Position numbers and translations under genes: made by a program
Assembly (NCBI RefSeq): GCF_014851395.1
Contig: NW_024044681.1
Span: 19,076,873 to 19,140,872 of the forward strand
Source of the DNA: Micropterus salmoides
Lineage: Eukaryota > Chordata > Actinopteri > Centrarchiformes > Centrarchidae
Reading direction: 5' to 3'
DNA length: 64,000 nucleotides
Notes under the pieces: generated by a model
The model's database searches: none
What the model was told of the DNA's origin: nothing
Seen by the model: only the letters and a program-made list of their open reading frames with translations
In this document: piece after piece, positions 36,664 through 48,143 of the stretch
Layout of the letters: each line of letters starts with the position of its first letter
How positions within the stretch are numbered: the stretch's first letter is position 1

Positions 36664-38599
36664 CTTTGGATAACTATGACCTGGATGACTGAGAACATTC
36701 ACAGACATCACCAGGTGTTCTATCTCTCTGTCATCTGACTTGATCTCTCTTAATCAGACATTTAACATAAGTACCGGGGCAAAGAAAAATCTTTGTCTCT
36801 CTTTTCTTCTCTGTCTTTGTAATAATATATAATGACTGCCAAGGGCTTCCCTACACATCATCATGTTTCTGCAGTAACATTTATGATTAATTCTCAACGG
36901 CTATTAATGGATTCGTTCAAGGCCCTTCCAACCCCAGGCCTGATTACCAGCAATGCTAAATGTGCTTAGCATGTGCACATCTCTTCTTTCCTGCACCTGA
37001 ACCACCACTTTATCTTCCACAAGAGAGTTATCATGTACCTCCGCTGGCCCCCATCCACTGGTGTCCAAGCATGACCTCCTGGAGGTTATGAAGTCTGCTG
37101 CCAGCAGCTGCTGCCTCCTGGCCCTTCATCCTGAGCCAAGCGATTATTTGACAGAGACTACAGAGTGGTAGCTACAGAGAAGCCCATCCTGTCCCTCCCT
37201 GGGTTGATGAGTTATGGTAATTTGCCAGAGCCCGTGCAGGTCAATCTCTGTATGAGTGACGGACTACACCATGACATCCTTCCAAATGACTACATGTTGG
37301 CCATCCATCTCATCTGATCTATCTCAAAGTATGGAACCTAACCGTTCACTGATGAAGCACAAAGAAAATCGGACAGCTTCCTGGCAGCCCGATAGGCAGT
37401 GGTAATTAAGGACAGGGTGCTCTTCAGTTTCATCCTCCAAGACATGCAGGTAATCCCTCTGTCTCAGCCAAGGACATTCATTGTATGTTCTGCAGAGCAA
37501 GACTGATTACTGTTTTCAATGTGTTTTGCCACTGCCCTAGCTACTCTTAAGTGTTTAGAAAGTTTGGCTAGACATGACCACCCTTCAACCTGTTGTGATT
37601 GGTGCTTACCCTGTTGTTGTCTGTGGCTAAAGAGAGTTGCTCAAATGTGGCACATTGCTCTATGTCATATGTCAACATCAGGATCTGTGCTTGCTTTAAT
37701 GCCCTTATATGTTCAGGAAGTTGCTCCTTTTCGGCTCTTGGAGAATTGACTATAAGCAGAACACAAGACGTTGAATTTTTAAGCACAGCATTATCTGCCA
37801 TTGTGAGAATCTTAAAGCTTCAGCCTGCATTAAACAGCATTCTCTGGTTGTTTTGCACTATATGGTAATGCAGCGGATTTACTTAATTTGATTTCTTGAC
37901 ACAATCTGACAAGCTTGTTTGCTTATGAAAATTGTGCTTATGTCTTGCTGATTTGTAACCTTTAAGTAGATATTAGTGAGATGTTCTATCTTGTGGTTGC
38001 AGTGTCATGGTTGCATTCATATTAGTGGGCCAAGAGAAGATCCGTATTCTGTTAATCCAGTATCCATCCTGATTGTTACCCATTCATTCCTGTCTTTCTT
38101 TTTAAAGGAACCACTATGTTATCTCACCTGGAAAGGCAGGATGCACCTTATTATTCTATCTCAAAGCTTTGTCATATGGCCTACACTTCATGCCAGAAGT
38201 GACATCTTCTCAGTTTTTGAAAGAAAATTGTTCTCTTCTGTAGCTGCTAAATTAAATATACCATTGCCAGCAAACTGATGTTTCAATGAGTGATGTCACA
38301 CTTAACAGTGCAAGATGTAACCAGCTGGTGGTGTTAGTGAGCTGTCAATCAGTTGGTTCAGTTTTACCTGGAATTTGAGAAAACAAAACACCTGACCCCT
38401 TCAGCACTCCTGCTTTAATTGGCATATAGCATGTCTGATATACTGTAGTTTTGTAGAAATCCTCCATGTAACTAGAAGGGGAGAAAGTCACAGCTGAGGG
38501 GTATGAGCTACAAGCTCAGCCAAACAAATTTAAACAGATGATAATCTGACCCAAGTCTGCTGAACATACTGGTATCCAATCAAACAAACTTATTAAGTC

Positions 38600-38705
38600 A
38601 AGACCATTTTATTTATACTGCCCAATATCACATCATAAATTTGCCTTAGAGGGCCTTCACAATCTGTACAGCATAGGACAACCTCTATATCCTTAGACCC
38701 AAAAT
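38600..38705 (+). mobile_element. SINE-like fragment (teleost 3' tail type)
   Basis: Reads ATTTTATTTATACTGCCCAA followed by ATCACA and TTTGCCTTAGAGGGCCTTCAC, then AATCTGTACAGCATAGGACA and CCTTAGACCC. This is a very common teleost repeat segment. Confidence 0.65.
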
Positions 38706-39483
38706 TCAATTCAAGTCCATTAAAGAGTCAATCCATCTTAAAGCATGCAGCCAGTGGTGTTATTTCTTTGTTGGCTGGCAAAGACTGTAGCTGTTTTTGC
38801 AAGTGCATTTGCAACCTATGTTAGGATACCAGACTAATAATATACAGAAACCTACTTACAAAAGGGGCCAGAATGTGAAAATGCTTGCTAACCTATAGCC
38901 AAATGCTACATAGAGTATACAAACTAAAATGAACATAACAACAATCACCTCCTCGGATCTAGCTTAGCTGACTCTCAACAACTTTCTAACTGATGGTATA
39001 ATAAATTGTCTCAAAAAATTGTATTTAGTGTTAAAGAGCAACTTCACCAGCTGAAAATCTTAGTTTTGCCGACCTTCACTGGTTTAACTTCTTGTAGCGC
39101 TGCAGTGATGTATAGTGTACTGTTGAGTGCGGTCAGTACATCATGGCATTATCGCTGTGTGGTCAAAGGTACAAAGCAGTGAAACACCATTTCTTAGCCT
39201 GCCGTTAAGTTATCAAACATCTGCATCAAAGACAGTTTTAAACAAGCAGTTACGGTTGGAGGCTCTAATGGTAACCTGCTCTACTTGTGCTTTTAAAGGC
39301 CAAACATGTATATTTGACTACTCCACTTCAAAGCATGACAACATTGAAAATGTTGCTCATACACATGTTGATAAATACAGCAGGGTCATCTGGTAGTTAG
39401 TAAGACTATCCCATAACAGCTTTAAATATCCAAGACTTAACATAAATAAGCACACCAAGCACATATTTTCATCACAGTTAAGA

Positions 39484-39489
39484 TTTATT
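39484..39489 (-). terminator. cpeb4: Putative distal poly(A) signal of cpeb4
   Basis: A perfect AATAAA hexamer on the minus strand, where the AT-rich UTR-like block ends. About 20-45 nt downstream there is a GU-rich run (TGTGCTTGGTGTGCTT, within about 39438-39465), the usual downstream element. Cleavage would fall near 39455-39474. RNA evidence would be needed to prove use. Confidence 0.55.
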
Positions 39490-39698
39490 TCATTCAACAT
39501 TTCACATTACAAATATTTAAAAATTATGCATACTGTTATAAATAGTTGGCTGCAAACAATTAAATAACATTAGATTTTATCTTTTTCGTTTCACTAGCAC
39601 TTCTACAGACCAACTCCTAGAAATATGGACATATCCGTATTACATAACTTAATTAGAAAGGAAAATACAAAAATAGGAACTTATAAAGTGAAATGACA

Positions 39699-39705
39699 AT
39701 AAAAA
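39699..39705 (-). promoter_or_regulatory. CPE-like motif in cpeb4 3' UTR
   Basis: UUUUUAU on the minus strand, a canonical cytoplasmic polyadenylation element form, about 210 nt upstream of the putative distal poly(A) signal. CPEB4 mRNA is reported to be regulated by CPEB proteins in Xenopus oocytes, so autoregulation is plausible. Single short motifs are common in AT-rich sequence. Confidence 0.35.
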
Positions 39706-39951
39706 TTAAGGTGATATCTTAAGTAAAAAAATGCTATTAATAAATACAACAACCTTCCCATACACAGTTAAAAACTATTGAAATCTTGCCATTAAGTAAC
39801 ATCATTAACAGACAAATATTTAAATATTTATTTTCCTTCAGAAAATGTGAACCATATATTGTGGAGCACAATATAGCAATTAGTAAAAACTAGACACTTT
39901 AACATATTAAAAGCTTCACCTCAAAAATATAACAAAAATCTGATCAAAATT

Positions 39952-39958
39952 ATAAAAA
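39952..39958 (-). promoter_or_regulatory. Second CPE-like motif in cpeb4 3' UTR
   Basis: Another UUUUUAU on the minus strand, about 250 nt upstream of the first. It has the same caveat: the match is exact but weakly specific in AT-rich DNA. Confidence 0.3.
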
Positions 39959-41845
39959 TCAATTATACATTCCAATTAAAAATATACCAATAAACAGCTA
40001 AATACATTGTTGACCTAATAATTACAATGCAATCAATCACAGTAGCTTAAAATAAACAAAATAAGCAAATGAGCACAAAACCTTTAATGTTTTAAAAATA
40101 ACTTCAATTATTTATATTAGTACAAATAGTTTGATTTCTTTTCTTTTTTACAAACACCAGCATGAAAAGGATTACAATAACAGTAGAAAATGACTGTGAA
40201 AAACATATTAACATCTTCTTTAATTAAATGTCTGCAATTAAAAATGGCATTAAAGAATTACATTGCAAAGAGTCTTTATCTGGAAAAAGGTTCAAAAGAA
40301 GTATTGCACATAACAACTTGAAGTTAACTTGCAACATTTACCACATTCAAGTCTTTAAGCTCCCCTTCCTCCAGATAGGTCTATAGAAGATCACCTCGAC
40401 AGATAGCGGGGATGAGTTCTCAAGTCTTTTAAACAGTGTTCTATAAAGATGCTCAAAGTCCTGCACTGCCAAATCGATTTAAAAGTTTGTTTCTGTCTTG
40501 TTTCTCGTCTAATCTCTCTCTCTTTCTCTTATGTGCATCCTGCAGAGGTCTGCGAATGGGGAAGCGAGGAGATCAACACGTGGGGAGAGGGGAGGGGGGT
40601 GAGGTGAGAGTGGGTTTGGGGTGTCCTTAACAACTTAATAGTTGAGAAACATTTGGTGCACACCACAACAATTAATTTTTAATAACTAATTCATGTACTT
40701 GTCATTTTCTCTTTTTTTGTCATGCATGCTAAGGATTACAATAGGTGCTAGTTGGCAAGTTCAAGAATATATATATACTTTTTTTTTCAAATATTAAAAT
40801 ATCTAAACACCAAACATCCATTCTTGTGATACGAGATTCAGCGTTAAGCGTGAACCAAATTTTGCATTCTCCTTATAATAAGTTATGCTCCATCTATGGA
40901 GAGGAAACCAAGACAGAAGTTACCATTTTCCAACTAGTATAGCCATGTTTAGAGACATTAACATCGATTTCAAATTACAACTTGGTTTTTTTTTTTTTTA
41001 TTCTCGCCATGCTGTTATTGACCAGATTGACTGGAAACATCTAGTGTACGAAAAGCTAAGCTAAGACCAAGAGAGCAATACACTTTGGTCTCTCCTCTGC
41101 AGATCTGAAGTCGCATCAACACAAGTGCGCACTTAGTTGTAAAGTTTCCTCAGCACTGAAATGTATAAAAAGCATAATTGAAAATAATATATATTGAAAT
41201 CACTCAACTTTTTTTTCTTAAAATGAACATTTCCATATATGCAGATCTCTCAGTAACAAAAGTACAAAAGCTACCTTTCACAATGTGAAAAATTGAGGTA
41301 TTGCAAAAAGGAGTTTCCCCATTTGTGAAAAATGTGCCTAAAATGACTGTTGGAAAAAGAAAAAATATTTAGAAAAGTAGTGCATAATAAATGTTTATAT
41401 GTGCATGACAAAATAATTTAGCTAGAAAACACTGTACCAAAAATCAGCAGGCCATGTATAAAATAATCTTTTTTTTTCATCTCATTTAACAGCAAATTCT
41501 TCACAAAGTGTTTTAACTTCTAAAATGCTCACCCACCACACCCACAAAACTAATGTCCAGGGTGCAAAACTGGTGCAGCGACACCACGCCGATATGAGGA
41601 TACGTTTCTCACTAGTGTGTATAATCAAGTTTCTGTACTAACTCCCTGACATATTTATTCGGCTAGTAGGTTACCACTGAGTAACTTAAAAATGTCAAAC
41701 GAATGTGAGGGTTAGTTTAACTTTTGCTGTGTGAATGTGCACTTTATGTTGAATTTTTCCCAAACACGCAGACCTATTTGAGATAAAAAGATCTAGTGCC
41801 TACCAGCGTGCACCTCCATTTTGAGCTATGGAGAGTGTGAGGCCT

Positions 41846-41870
41846 TGTGTGTGTGTGTGTGTGTGTGTGT
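41846..41870 (+). repeat. (TG)n microsatellite in cpeb4 3' UTR
   Basis: TG run of about 25 bp, reading CA in the transcript, inside the inferred 3' UTR. Confidence 0.9.
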
Positions 41871-43930
41871 ATGTATGAGTGTGTGTGTGGGCGTGTGTGT
41901 GTGTCTGTTGTTTTTCCACTGGTGTTCTAATAGGTTTTGACTGCACTGTCAAATATATATATATAAATATATTATGCTCAAGGCCAATCTTTGGTTTGCT
42001 GGGCTTTACAGTTAAGCAAAACTGGGCAGAAGTGACAGATTTTTTTAAAAAATTATATGAAAAACGTCCTTGAAGAAATGAGAAAGAAAACAAGAATAAA
42101 AACCTAAACAAGAAATGAGCTACAGTATGACCCACTACCGCACAGCCATCTTTGGCTCCCAAAACTGGGTACAACCGGCAGTTATCAAGAGCAAACTGCA
42201 TGTGGGTCACAAGTGTGTAGTAGTAGAGCACACTGCAGAGACTATCTTCATTTATGCTTCAAAAACACTGGATGCTGAGTTGGATTAGCTTGGCAGGAGA
42301 AAGGATAAAGGGTTCGCCGAAAGGGCAGATCCCTCCATGACTCAAATGTGTGCTGACGATTCGTAAATCAGATAAACTTTAATTGCTTCTTTCATTAAAT
42401 GTAGCTGACTCGTGGATGCAAGTAGAACTTTTTTTTTTCATTAAAGACTTGGGAGAATTGCACAAATGCATTTTTTAAAGAAAATCGAACAAAGACAGGC
42501 TAGCTTCCCCGTTTGGTGGTAGGCCCGTAAAAACTGCAATAAAAAGGGTGGCCACTTGACCAGCCTTCTCTCTCTCTCTCTCTCTCTTAGTTACGTTAAC
42601 CTCAGTCCTGAAAGACCTGGATCCCCCAACTGTGTACAGACACATAAAGCAGGTTTGGATCCATGAACAAGGCCCTATCCTCTGTTAGCTGCTAGCGTAG
42701 CAGCAGAGGCCGCAGGCAGACATGAGGAGGGGGGAGTGGGGCTGAACTTTAGCTCTTTGCCAGTAAGCCTGTCTGTCTCTCCTGTAGCCTCTACGCCATA
42801 CATTCCCCTAATACGCTGTATATTGTACGTTGCTCTGTTCTGTCCCTAGCACAACCCTGGGTTTGATTACAAAAATAAGGAGGTGATGAAGCAAGTGAGT
42901 ACAAAACTGTGCCAGTCACATCACACTCTGCCTGTTGCATCACTTCCCTTTGATTATCGTTCTAAGGAAAGGAGAACACCAGCGGGTGATGATGTTTTCT
43001 TTCTTGCTTGCTTTCTTTCTTTTTTTTTTTTAAACTGTATTCGGCACATTAGCAGCTGAGTTTGAGGTATTAGTTTTTGCATGTCAAAATGGAGATCAAA
43101 TATGTGTTGCTAAAAATTTTGTTGTGGTTTTCAAGTAACATCAAAATATTTGTATGATCTGGGAAATCATAAAAAAAAGAGAGGTTCAAACATTTTGATA
43201 TGGGAGGGAAAATAATCCATTTCGTTCTGCAGTGGGCCCTCTCTGTTCTTCAAAGTTAATTGAGATTCAGCTTTGGTTAACTGCTAAGGGTCTCGTATAC
43301 CGGGATCTGCACTCTTTAAATTGGAAATAATTGCACTCTTCTTCAGCAACACCTTTTTCAATTCACATTTGCTCTGGAGCCTCTTGTATCAATAGAAAAC
43401 GTAATCACACCTCTCAGAAACAAAAAGCCGATGATATACTGTTCCAACAGCATTTTGCTCCGGAGACTCGATACTAAATAAAAAGCAATAGCTCTGCTAC
43501 AAAAAAAGTCAATCAAATGTCAAATGAAGTGTATTTGTTTTGGGGCCTCTTGTATCAAAATTAAAATCAGATACATTGTTTAGAAAAATATGCCAATTGA
43601 ATAGCAGAGTACCATATCACACCTCAAACTTTCCTATATATGTATTTTTTGAGAACTCATAAAAATATTTCAAAAATCAAACGCATAAATAAAATTATGT
43701 TACACATCTTTTTCCTTGCTGGACATATTTGGATATAATTCCAGTTTTTCTTTTCTATCTTCAAAATATAGATATATATTAACTTAATAAAAATGAGGAA
43801 AAAGGTTCAGTGAAATTAGAGCAAAAAGGAACCAGCAACAGAAAAGTGCATTTATTTGTACAATGATTTGCGACTCCTGCACTACCTGCCCTCCTGCTCC
43901 CCTGTTGCCTCTCCCTCTCTTGTCGGCCGC

Positions 43931-44158
43931 TCAGTTCCAGCGGAAGGAGATGTGACGGGGCCGGTCGCCCCCCTCCTTCACCAGGGGTTTGTGAAACTCT
44001 CGTCCGGCGCGCGAGTGGATGGCCGCCCAGCAGTACTCGCAGTAATACTGTAGACAGGTGACGTTGGCGCAGAAGAACGGCGCAAACTTCCCGCCGCAAC
44101 GAGTTCCCTGGCACTCATCGCACAGCTGGTCATCCAGCACGTATGGCTTCACTTCCAC
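43931..44158 (-). CDS. cpeb4: cpeb4 exon 10 (ZZ-type zinc domain, C-terminus, stop)
   Basis: This terminal coding exon starts after gattgattacAG in phase 0 with VEVKPYVLDDQLCDECQG and ends RPRHISFRWN followed by TGA at 43933-43931. It holds the cysteine/histidine-rich zinc-binding domain. Numbered within the exon, the likely metal ligands are among C13, C16, C21, C30, C35, C40, C43, H48 and H56. All are present, so the domain looks intact. In the family this domain contributes to RNA binding and protein contacts. The first codon GTG is a valine in the middle of the protein, not a start. Confidence 0.97.
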   Translation of the reverse strand: MEVKPYVLDDQLCDECQGTRCGGKFAPFFCANVTCLQYYCEYCWAAIHSRAGREFHKPLVKEGGDRPRHISFRWN

Positions 44159-45549
44159 CTGTAATCAATCGAGATCATTTGAATTTGTATTATGTTTGTA
44201 TCATTTAGATATCTGTTTGTGTATACTTTCTACTTTCTCTGCCAGATGTTTATCAGCAGATTAGCAGGAAATGAAACAGACAGCTTTCCTGGAAAGTTGA
44301 AAATGTTGTTGATGTAACAAATATACTATTGGTATGGTTCTGTAAAATTATAATCCTTTAGATTTTGAATAAACCCTCTTCTCTTTTAGTGTTGCTGTTT
44401 TTAATTTTTTCTCATTGATATCAGTGTCTTTACTGCTCACTCCCCTAATGCTGTATCAGAGCTGTATTAAGTTTCTGCCGATTGTTCACATTTAAAGATT
44501 TCAACTTGCAAAACACAGGGTGGCTCTTATTGTGAAGCAGTCAACAGGAAATTAAAAACTTTTGCCCACAAAAGAAGACAATTTTTATCATTTTTATCAG
44601 CAGTTTAGTTTTAAATATTGCAGAGAGGAGTGGAAAAACCCGCCACAGTCAGCTGCTAGATGAAGAACTGCATGTGACTGGCTCCTAATGTTGAAATTTG
44701 TGGATTTCACACTCTCTTTCCAGGCCATGCAGTACAACATTCACTTGCTTTTCCAACTGCTCAGTGATGAGGGATTGTACTATTAGCAAATAAATGTCAC
44801 AACTGCATCCCGTCTGCAAAATTCGCACACCAATTATGCAAATAAGAAAGCAGCGTACTATAATTCCAGTATTTTATATTGTGATGTTGCTTCTTCACTA
44901 GATATTTCTGTTGGACTTCAGCTCATGCCATCTTGTGAATAACATTTGAGCCAATTAGGCACTGTAAGATACGTTACTGTAATTCCTCGGCTGCTGACAA
45001 CAGCAGGTAAGTCACTGATAGCCTTAACTCGAGAGTGGTAAACACATCGCACGACTGAACACTGTGAGACTGTCCTATATAACCACCCCTCACCTGCGTT
45101 TAACTATTTTAATTCAATCCGCATTTTATTATTCTGTTCTACTAACAACTATTTACTTCTCACTGTGACTGCTAACAAGGCATTAATTAAGTTTTGTTAT
45201 TTTGGATATGATCTCAATCTTACAACAGTCTTTTTGATACTTTTCTGTGCTCCTGACATTTTGGTTGGGAGTTGAAACAAGTATTGCTACATGCTCTGAT
45301 CTTCTATAATGAATTAACAATTATGCCTCTCTACTACTCTACTCTACTAATTCAGACACATTCTGTATCTAGTGCTGCATTTTTCCCCTCCTAAACAGAT
45401 TCTTCTAGCACAACTCAGAAATGGGGCAAAGGCGAAGAGAGTCTGAGAGAAAGAGAACAGGAAGTGAGGTGCGGGGAGACAAATGAAGAAAAGAGGGGGG
45501 CCGAGAGGGGATACAGAAAAACACTGAGCTCTCTTTTCTTTCCACTCAC
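44159..45549 (-). other. cpeb4: cpeb4 intron 9
   Basis: 1391-bp intron with GTGAGT donor and attacAG acceptor. No exon or recognisable element was seen inside. The part near the donor is pyrimidine-rich on the minus strand. Confidence 0.85.
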
Positions 45550-45731
45550 CCGTTTATCGATTTCTCCATGCTGCAGCTGTACAAAGCGAGCACTGATAGC
45601 AGCAATGTAGCTCTGCTGATTAGAGAAGGCGACCCGCCCCGCTCCCTTGGGGTACTTCAGCTCAGGGTCTGTGTCGATGCCAGCGTAGCAAACTCCGCCA
45701 TACAGGCGGTCCATGATCATGGCCAGCTCCA
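45550..45731 (-). CDS. cpeb4: cpeb4 exon 9 (RRM2 body)
   Basis: The exon is 182 nt, after tgctatgcAG, phase 1 in and phase 0 out at AAACGG|GTGAGT. It encodes VELAMIMDRLYGGVCYAGID, TDPELKYPKGAGRVAFSNQQ and SYIAAISARFVQLQHGEIDKR. KGAGRVAF is RNP1 of RRM2. The exon is essentially invariant among vertebrate CPEB2-4 proteins. Confidence 0.97.
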
Positions 45732-45801
45732 CTGCATAGCACAAAACAGGTTTGAGGCACGGAAGCAAAGAGACATGAACACTATCTCTCTCTCTCTCTC
45801 A

Positions 45802-45843
<42 letters not shown>

Positions 45844-46812
45844 CTTAATATGTGAACACACACGGCACACCAAGTGGATGAGGGTTGCTGATCTGAGAGC
45901 TTAAAGCTGATAACACAGATGGATTAAAGTTCAGTATAGTTTGATCGGGCAAATATGAGAGTCAGGCTGCTAAAAATCCCAACAGTTTTATTGTGTTTTT
46001 CTTAACAGCAGTGATCAAATGTGCAAATTAGGGGGAGATAAACCTGCAAAACTTAAATGGCAGTTTTTCTTTTTAAATATGTAGATGATAAATTTGTGGA
46101 AAAAAGTAAATTTAGACCCAAATTATTACACAGGGTCAAAATGATTTAATATGGTGCAAGGACTCATGACCTTGGTCATTCCCACAACCACAGCGCTGAA
46201 GTCTAAAACACAGCTACCAGTGGTGCAGAACACATGAACAAGCAGCACACATAACATTGCTATCAGGATAAAAAAGGAATTTAATATTCTACACAGCACT
46301 GCGTGCCTCAGAGAGAGCCCTTCCTCATAGGACCAGCGACGTAGGTCAAAGCCGATTTCACCGGCACAGTGCCTCTTTTATCTCTACCCTCTCTAGCTGC
46401 TCTGATGTTTATTATAAACACAAAGCTGATCGCATTGCAGTGTCTTACAGAGAGGAGAATTTTGCTTAGCTGGCACTTCAACCACGGGGAAGAAATTAAA
46501 CATGAGAAGTGAAGGAAGGCTACTTAGTGTTGCTTATTTGTAACTTAAAGTATAAGCACATGCAAAAGGATACAATGCAGAAGAACACAAAAATGTACTA
46601 TACTGGGAACATTTTAAAAGCCTTTGATAAATGACAGTAAATATATATATAATATGGGAAAGAGCCAATAACAAACACACAGGGTTCAACCAGTATGCAC
46701 AATATATGTTAAAATATAAGTGTTGTGATTGTAAACGCTCATTTGTTGTTAATTCACCTGGTGGTAAAAGGGACTTGTATAAAAAAGATACAGATAAAAA
46801 AAAGAAGAATAC
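45732..46812 (-). other. cpeb4: cpeb4 intron 8
   Basis: 1081-bp intron, GTATTC donor and atgcAG acceptor. It carries a compound (TC)n(AC)n microsatellite near 45785-45841. Nothing else was recognised. Confidence 0.85.
45785..45841 (+). repeat. Compound (TC)n(AC)n microsatellite
   Basis: TC units to about 45800, then AC units to about 45841. On the transcribed strand this becomes (GT)n(GA)n, about 55-110 bp upstream of cpeb4 exon 9 (within intron 8). Confidence 0.92.
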
Positions 46813-46927
46813 CGGCACGGAGCGGACGAGGGACACCTCCAACAAAGATGGTTTTCCTTGGGTCCAGAGGCTGAGATCCATCCATCACAAAATCACTGTC
46901 ATTCAGGTTCCAGGGGCGGATCTGGAC
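46813..46927 (-). CDS. cpeb4: cpeb4 exon 8 (inter-RRM linker and start of RRM2)
   Basis: The exon is 115 nt, after gtgcgccacAG, phase 0 in and phase 1 out at GTGCCG|GTATTC. It encodes VQIRPWNLNDSDFVMDGSQ, then PLDPRKTIFVGGVPRPLRA. IFVGGV is RNP2 of RRM2. Compared with mammalian CPEB4 the only difference I see is N for S in WNLNDSD. Confidence 0.96.
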
Positions 46928-47100
46928 CTGTGGCGCACAAAACAAACAGGTTTCAACTCTTGGAATAAATTGCGCTAAGTATAGTTTAAAACAAGGTGTT
47001 TGTAAAGTCAAGCGGAAGTCATAAACACAGGCTTCACTGAGTTCAGTGGAAATAGCAAGAGATGTGAGCAGATGGGTGCGTTTCGTGTGTTAACACTTAC
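46928..47100 (-). other. cpeb4: cpeb4 intron 7
   Basis: Short 173-bp intron with consensus GTAAGT donor and gccacAG acceptor. Confidence 0.9.
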
Positions 47101-47219
47101 CGGCTTGTCTTTGATGGTAGGGCTGGAGACACAGAGGTACAGCTTGCCGTCCTCTTCGATGCAGGCATCGATCAGAGCCTGCACTGAGCTCTCATCCTGG
47201 AACAGCAGGAACGCGTAGC
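47101..47219 (-). CDS. cpeb4: cpeb4 exon 7 (end of RRM1)
   Basis: The exon is 119 nt, after ttttgtgtAG, and ends in phase 0 at AAGCCG|GTAAGT. It encodes GYAFLLFQDESSVQALIDAC, then IEEDGKLYLCVSSPTIKDKP. GYAFLLF is RNP1 of RRM1, and the rest is helix 2 and the last strands. The sequence appears identical to mammalian CPEB4 over this exon. Confidence 0.96.
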
Positions 47220-47658
47220 CTACACAAAACACAGCAGGGTTACTCGTGCTGCCGGGGACGCGAGGTACTGACAAAGAGTCGTGTTGGAATTTAGTACGAT
47301 TATCACGACATTCTGCATTCACAGCAGGAGGGCATAAGCCTTTACAAACAGACAGAGAAAACAGACAAACAGTCCAGAGACGGTAGCAAAATGCTTCACA
47401 TAATAGCTTAAATTTAAGGCATAGCCAGACAGCACAGACACAAGGCTGACACACAATGCTGTGGCTAGGAATAATACTAAAATCAGTTACCAAAACACAT
47501 ACAACCCTTTATCTCACGCAGAAAGACAGAGACGCCCTATTTTGTATTAATTAACTGGATCAGGAATTGGTAATGATAAATGTAAAAAAAACAAAAAAAA
47601 AAACAAACAATTACAATACAGCAGAGAATAAAGAAGCCGTGATGACAATTTGACGCAC
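47220..47658 (-). other. cpeb4: cpeb4 intron 6
   Basis: 439-bp intron with GTGCGT donor and tgtgtAG acceptor. Only unremarkable intron sequence with an A-rich run near 47581-47611. Confidence 0.9.
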
Positions 47659-47748
47659 CTTTGGGGGGAAAATAGGATTTGCTTTCCGCTTTGTGAGGCC
47701 AGTCCACAAACAGGTGTCCAAAACGCCGGAAACTGGCTGTTATCTCAT
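47659..47748 (-). CDS. cpeb4: cpeb4 exon 6 (RRM1 middle)
   Basis: The exon is 90 nt, bounded by ttattttcAG and GTGCGT, phase 1 at both ends. It encodes DEITASFRRFGHLFVDWPHKA followed by ESKSYFPPK and the first base of glycine. This is RRM1 helix 1, strand 2 and the long CPEB-specific loop with the SKSYFPPKG motif. It is nearly identical to mammalian CPEB2-4; the HLF in place of PLI is the main difference. Confidence 0.95.
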
Positions 47749-47972
47749 CTGAAAATAAGCAGACAGAACGCATGCTCATTGACAGTCCAGATGTTTTTTT
47801 TAAAAGAAGGCCTGAAGAAGTTCTACAGGAAATGCCACAGATTTCACTGCAAGGTATCTTTAGCGTTCAGTAAGGCGGTTAAGCTGCAGGTTGAACTTTC
47901 TGTCTTATGGTACACCTTTCCTTCCAAGTTATAACTGAAATGGCCCTTATGACATTAATGTGACCACTTTAC
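47749..47972 (-). other. cpeb4: cpeb4 intron 5
   Basis: 224-bp intron with GTAAAG donor and ttttcAG acceptor, nothing else recognised. Confidence 0.9.
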
Positions 47973-48143
47973 CTTCATCTATGTCCGGGGGCAGTCCTCC
48001 CACGAAGACCTTGCGTGAGTAGCGTTCGACGCGATCTCCGTTCTGGTGTGGAAAGCAGTGTGGAGAGCCAAGGCCCGCGAGACCCTGATCGCCACGCTCA
48101 TCGTCAGGGAAACCATCCTCCATGGGGAAGAGAGAGGAGTGGC
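47973..48143 (-). CDS. cpeb4: cpeb4 exon 5 (linker and start of RRM1)
   Basis: The exon is 171 nt, enters in phase 1 after ttctttcttAG and leaves in phase 1 at GATGAAG|GTAAAG. It encodes GHSSLFPMEDGF, an acidic linker, GLGSPHCFPHQNGDRVERYSR, and then the first strand and RNP2 of RRM1 (KVFVGGLPPDIDE). RNP2 here is VFVGGL. The linker differs from mammalian CPEB4 mainly in the acidic stretch (PDDERGDQGLAG). The acceptor polypyrimidine tract is a (TTTC)n microsatellite. Confidence 0.95.

Larger units (their letters stand above)
35321..39464. other. Intergenic region between cpeb4 3' end and nsg2 promoter
   Basis: About 4.1 kb. It holds a foldback element (36282-36663), a SINE-like fragment (38600-38705) and otherwise unrecognised sequence. 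No exon resembling C5orf47, which lies here in mammals, was recognised. The 37020-37510 part is somewhat richer in GC than its surroundings but has stops in every frame I read. Confidence 0.6.
39465..43930 (-). other. cpeb4: cpeb4 3' UTR (inferred extent)
   Basis: About 4.4 kb of AT-rich sequence follows the stop codon on the minus strand. I see no further exon or recognisable interspersed repeat in it, apart from TG and CT microsatellites near 41846 and 42569. Vertebrate CPEB4 is known for long 3' UTRs. It contains several AATAAA matches (one only about 75 nt after the stop, near 43853-43858), so shorter isoforms are possible. It also has U-rich CPE-like motifs. The distal end is inferred from the signal at 39484-39489. 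Confidence 0.65.

Noticed and set aside
37519..37868. Overlapping 76- to 89-aa frames on both strands
   Set aside because: Cys- and Leu-rich peptides with no family match; no splice or start context that supports a gene.
43779..44114. Second minus-strand frame overlapping the last cpeb4 exon
   Set aside because: It is an out-of-frame shadow of the exon; the ZZ-domain frame is clearly the real one.
47008..47493. 161-aa minus-strand frame containing cpeb4 exon 7
   Set aside because: Only 47101-47219 is exon; the rest is intron read-through.
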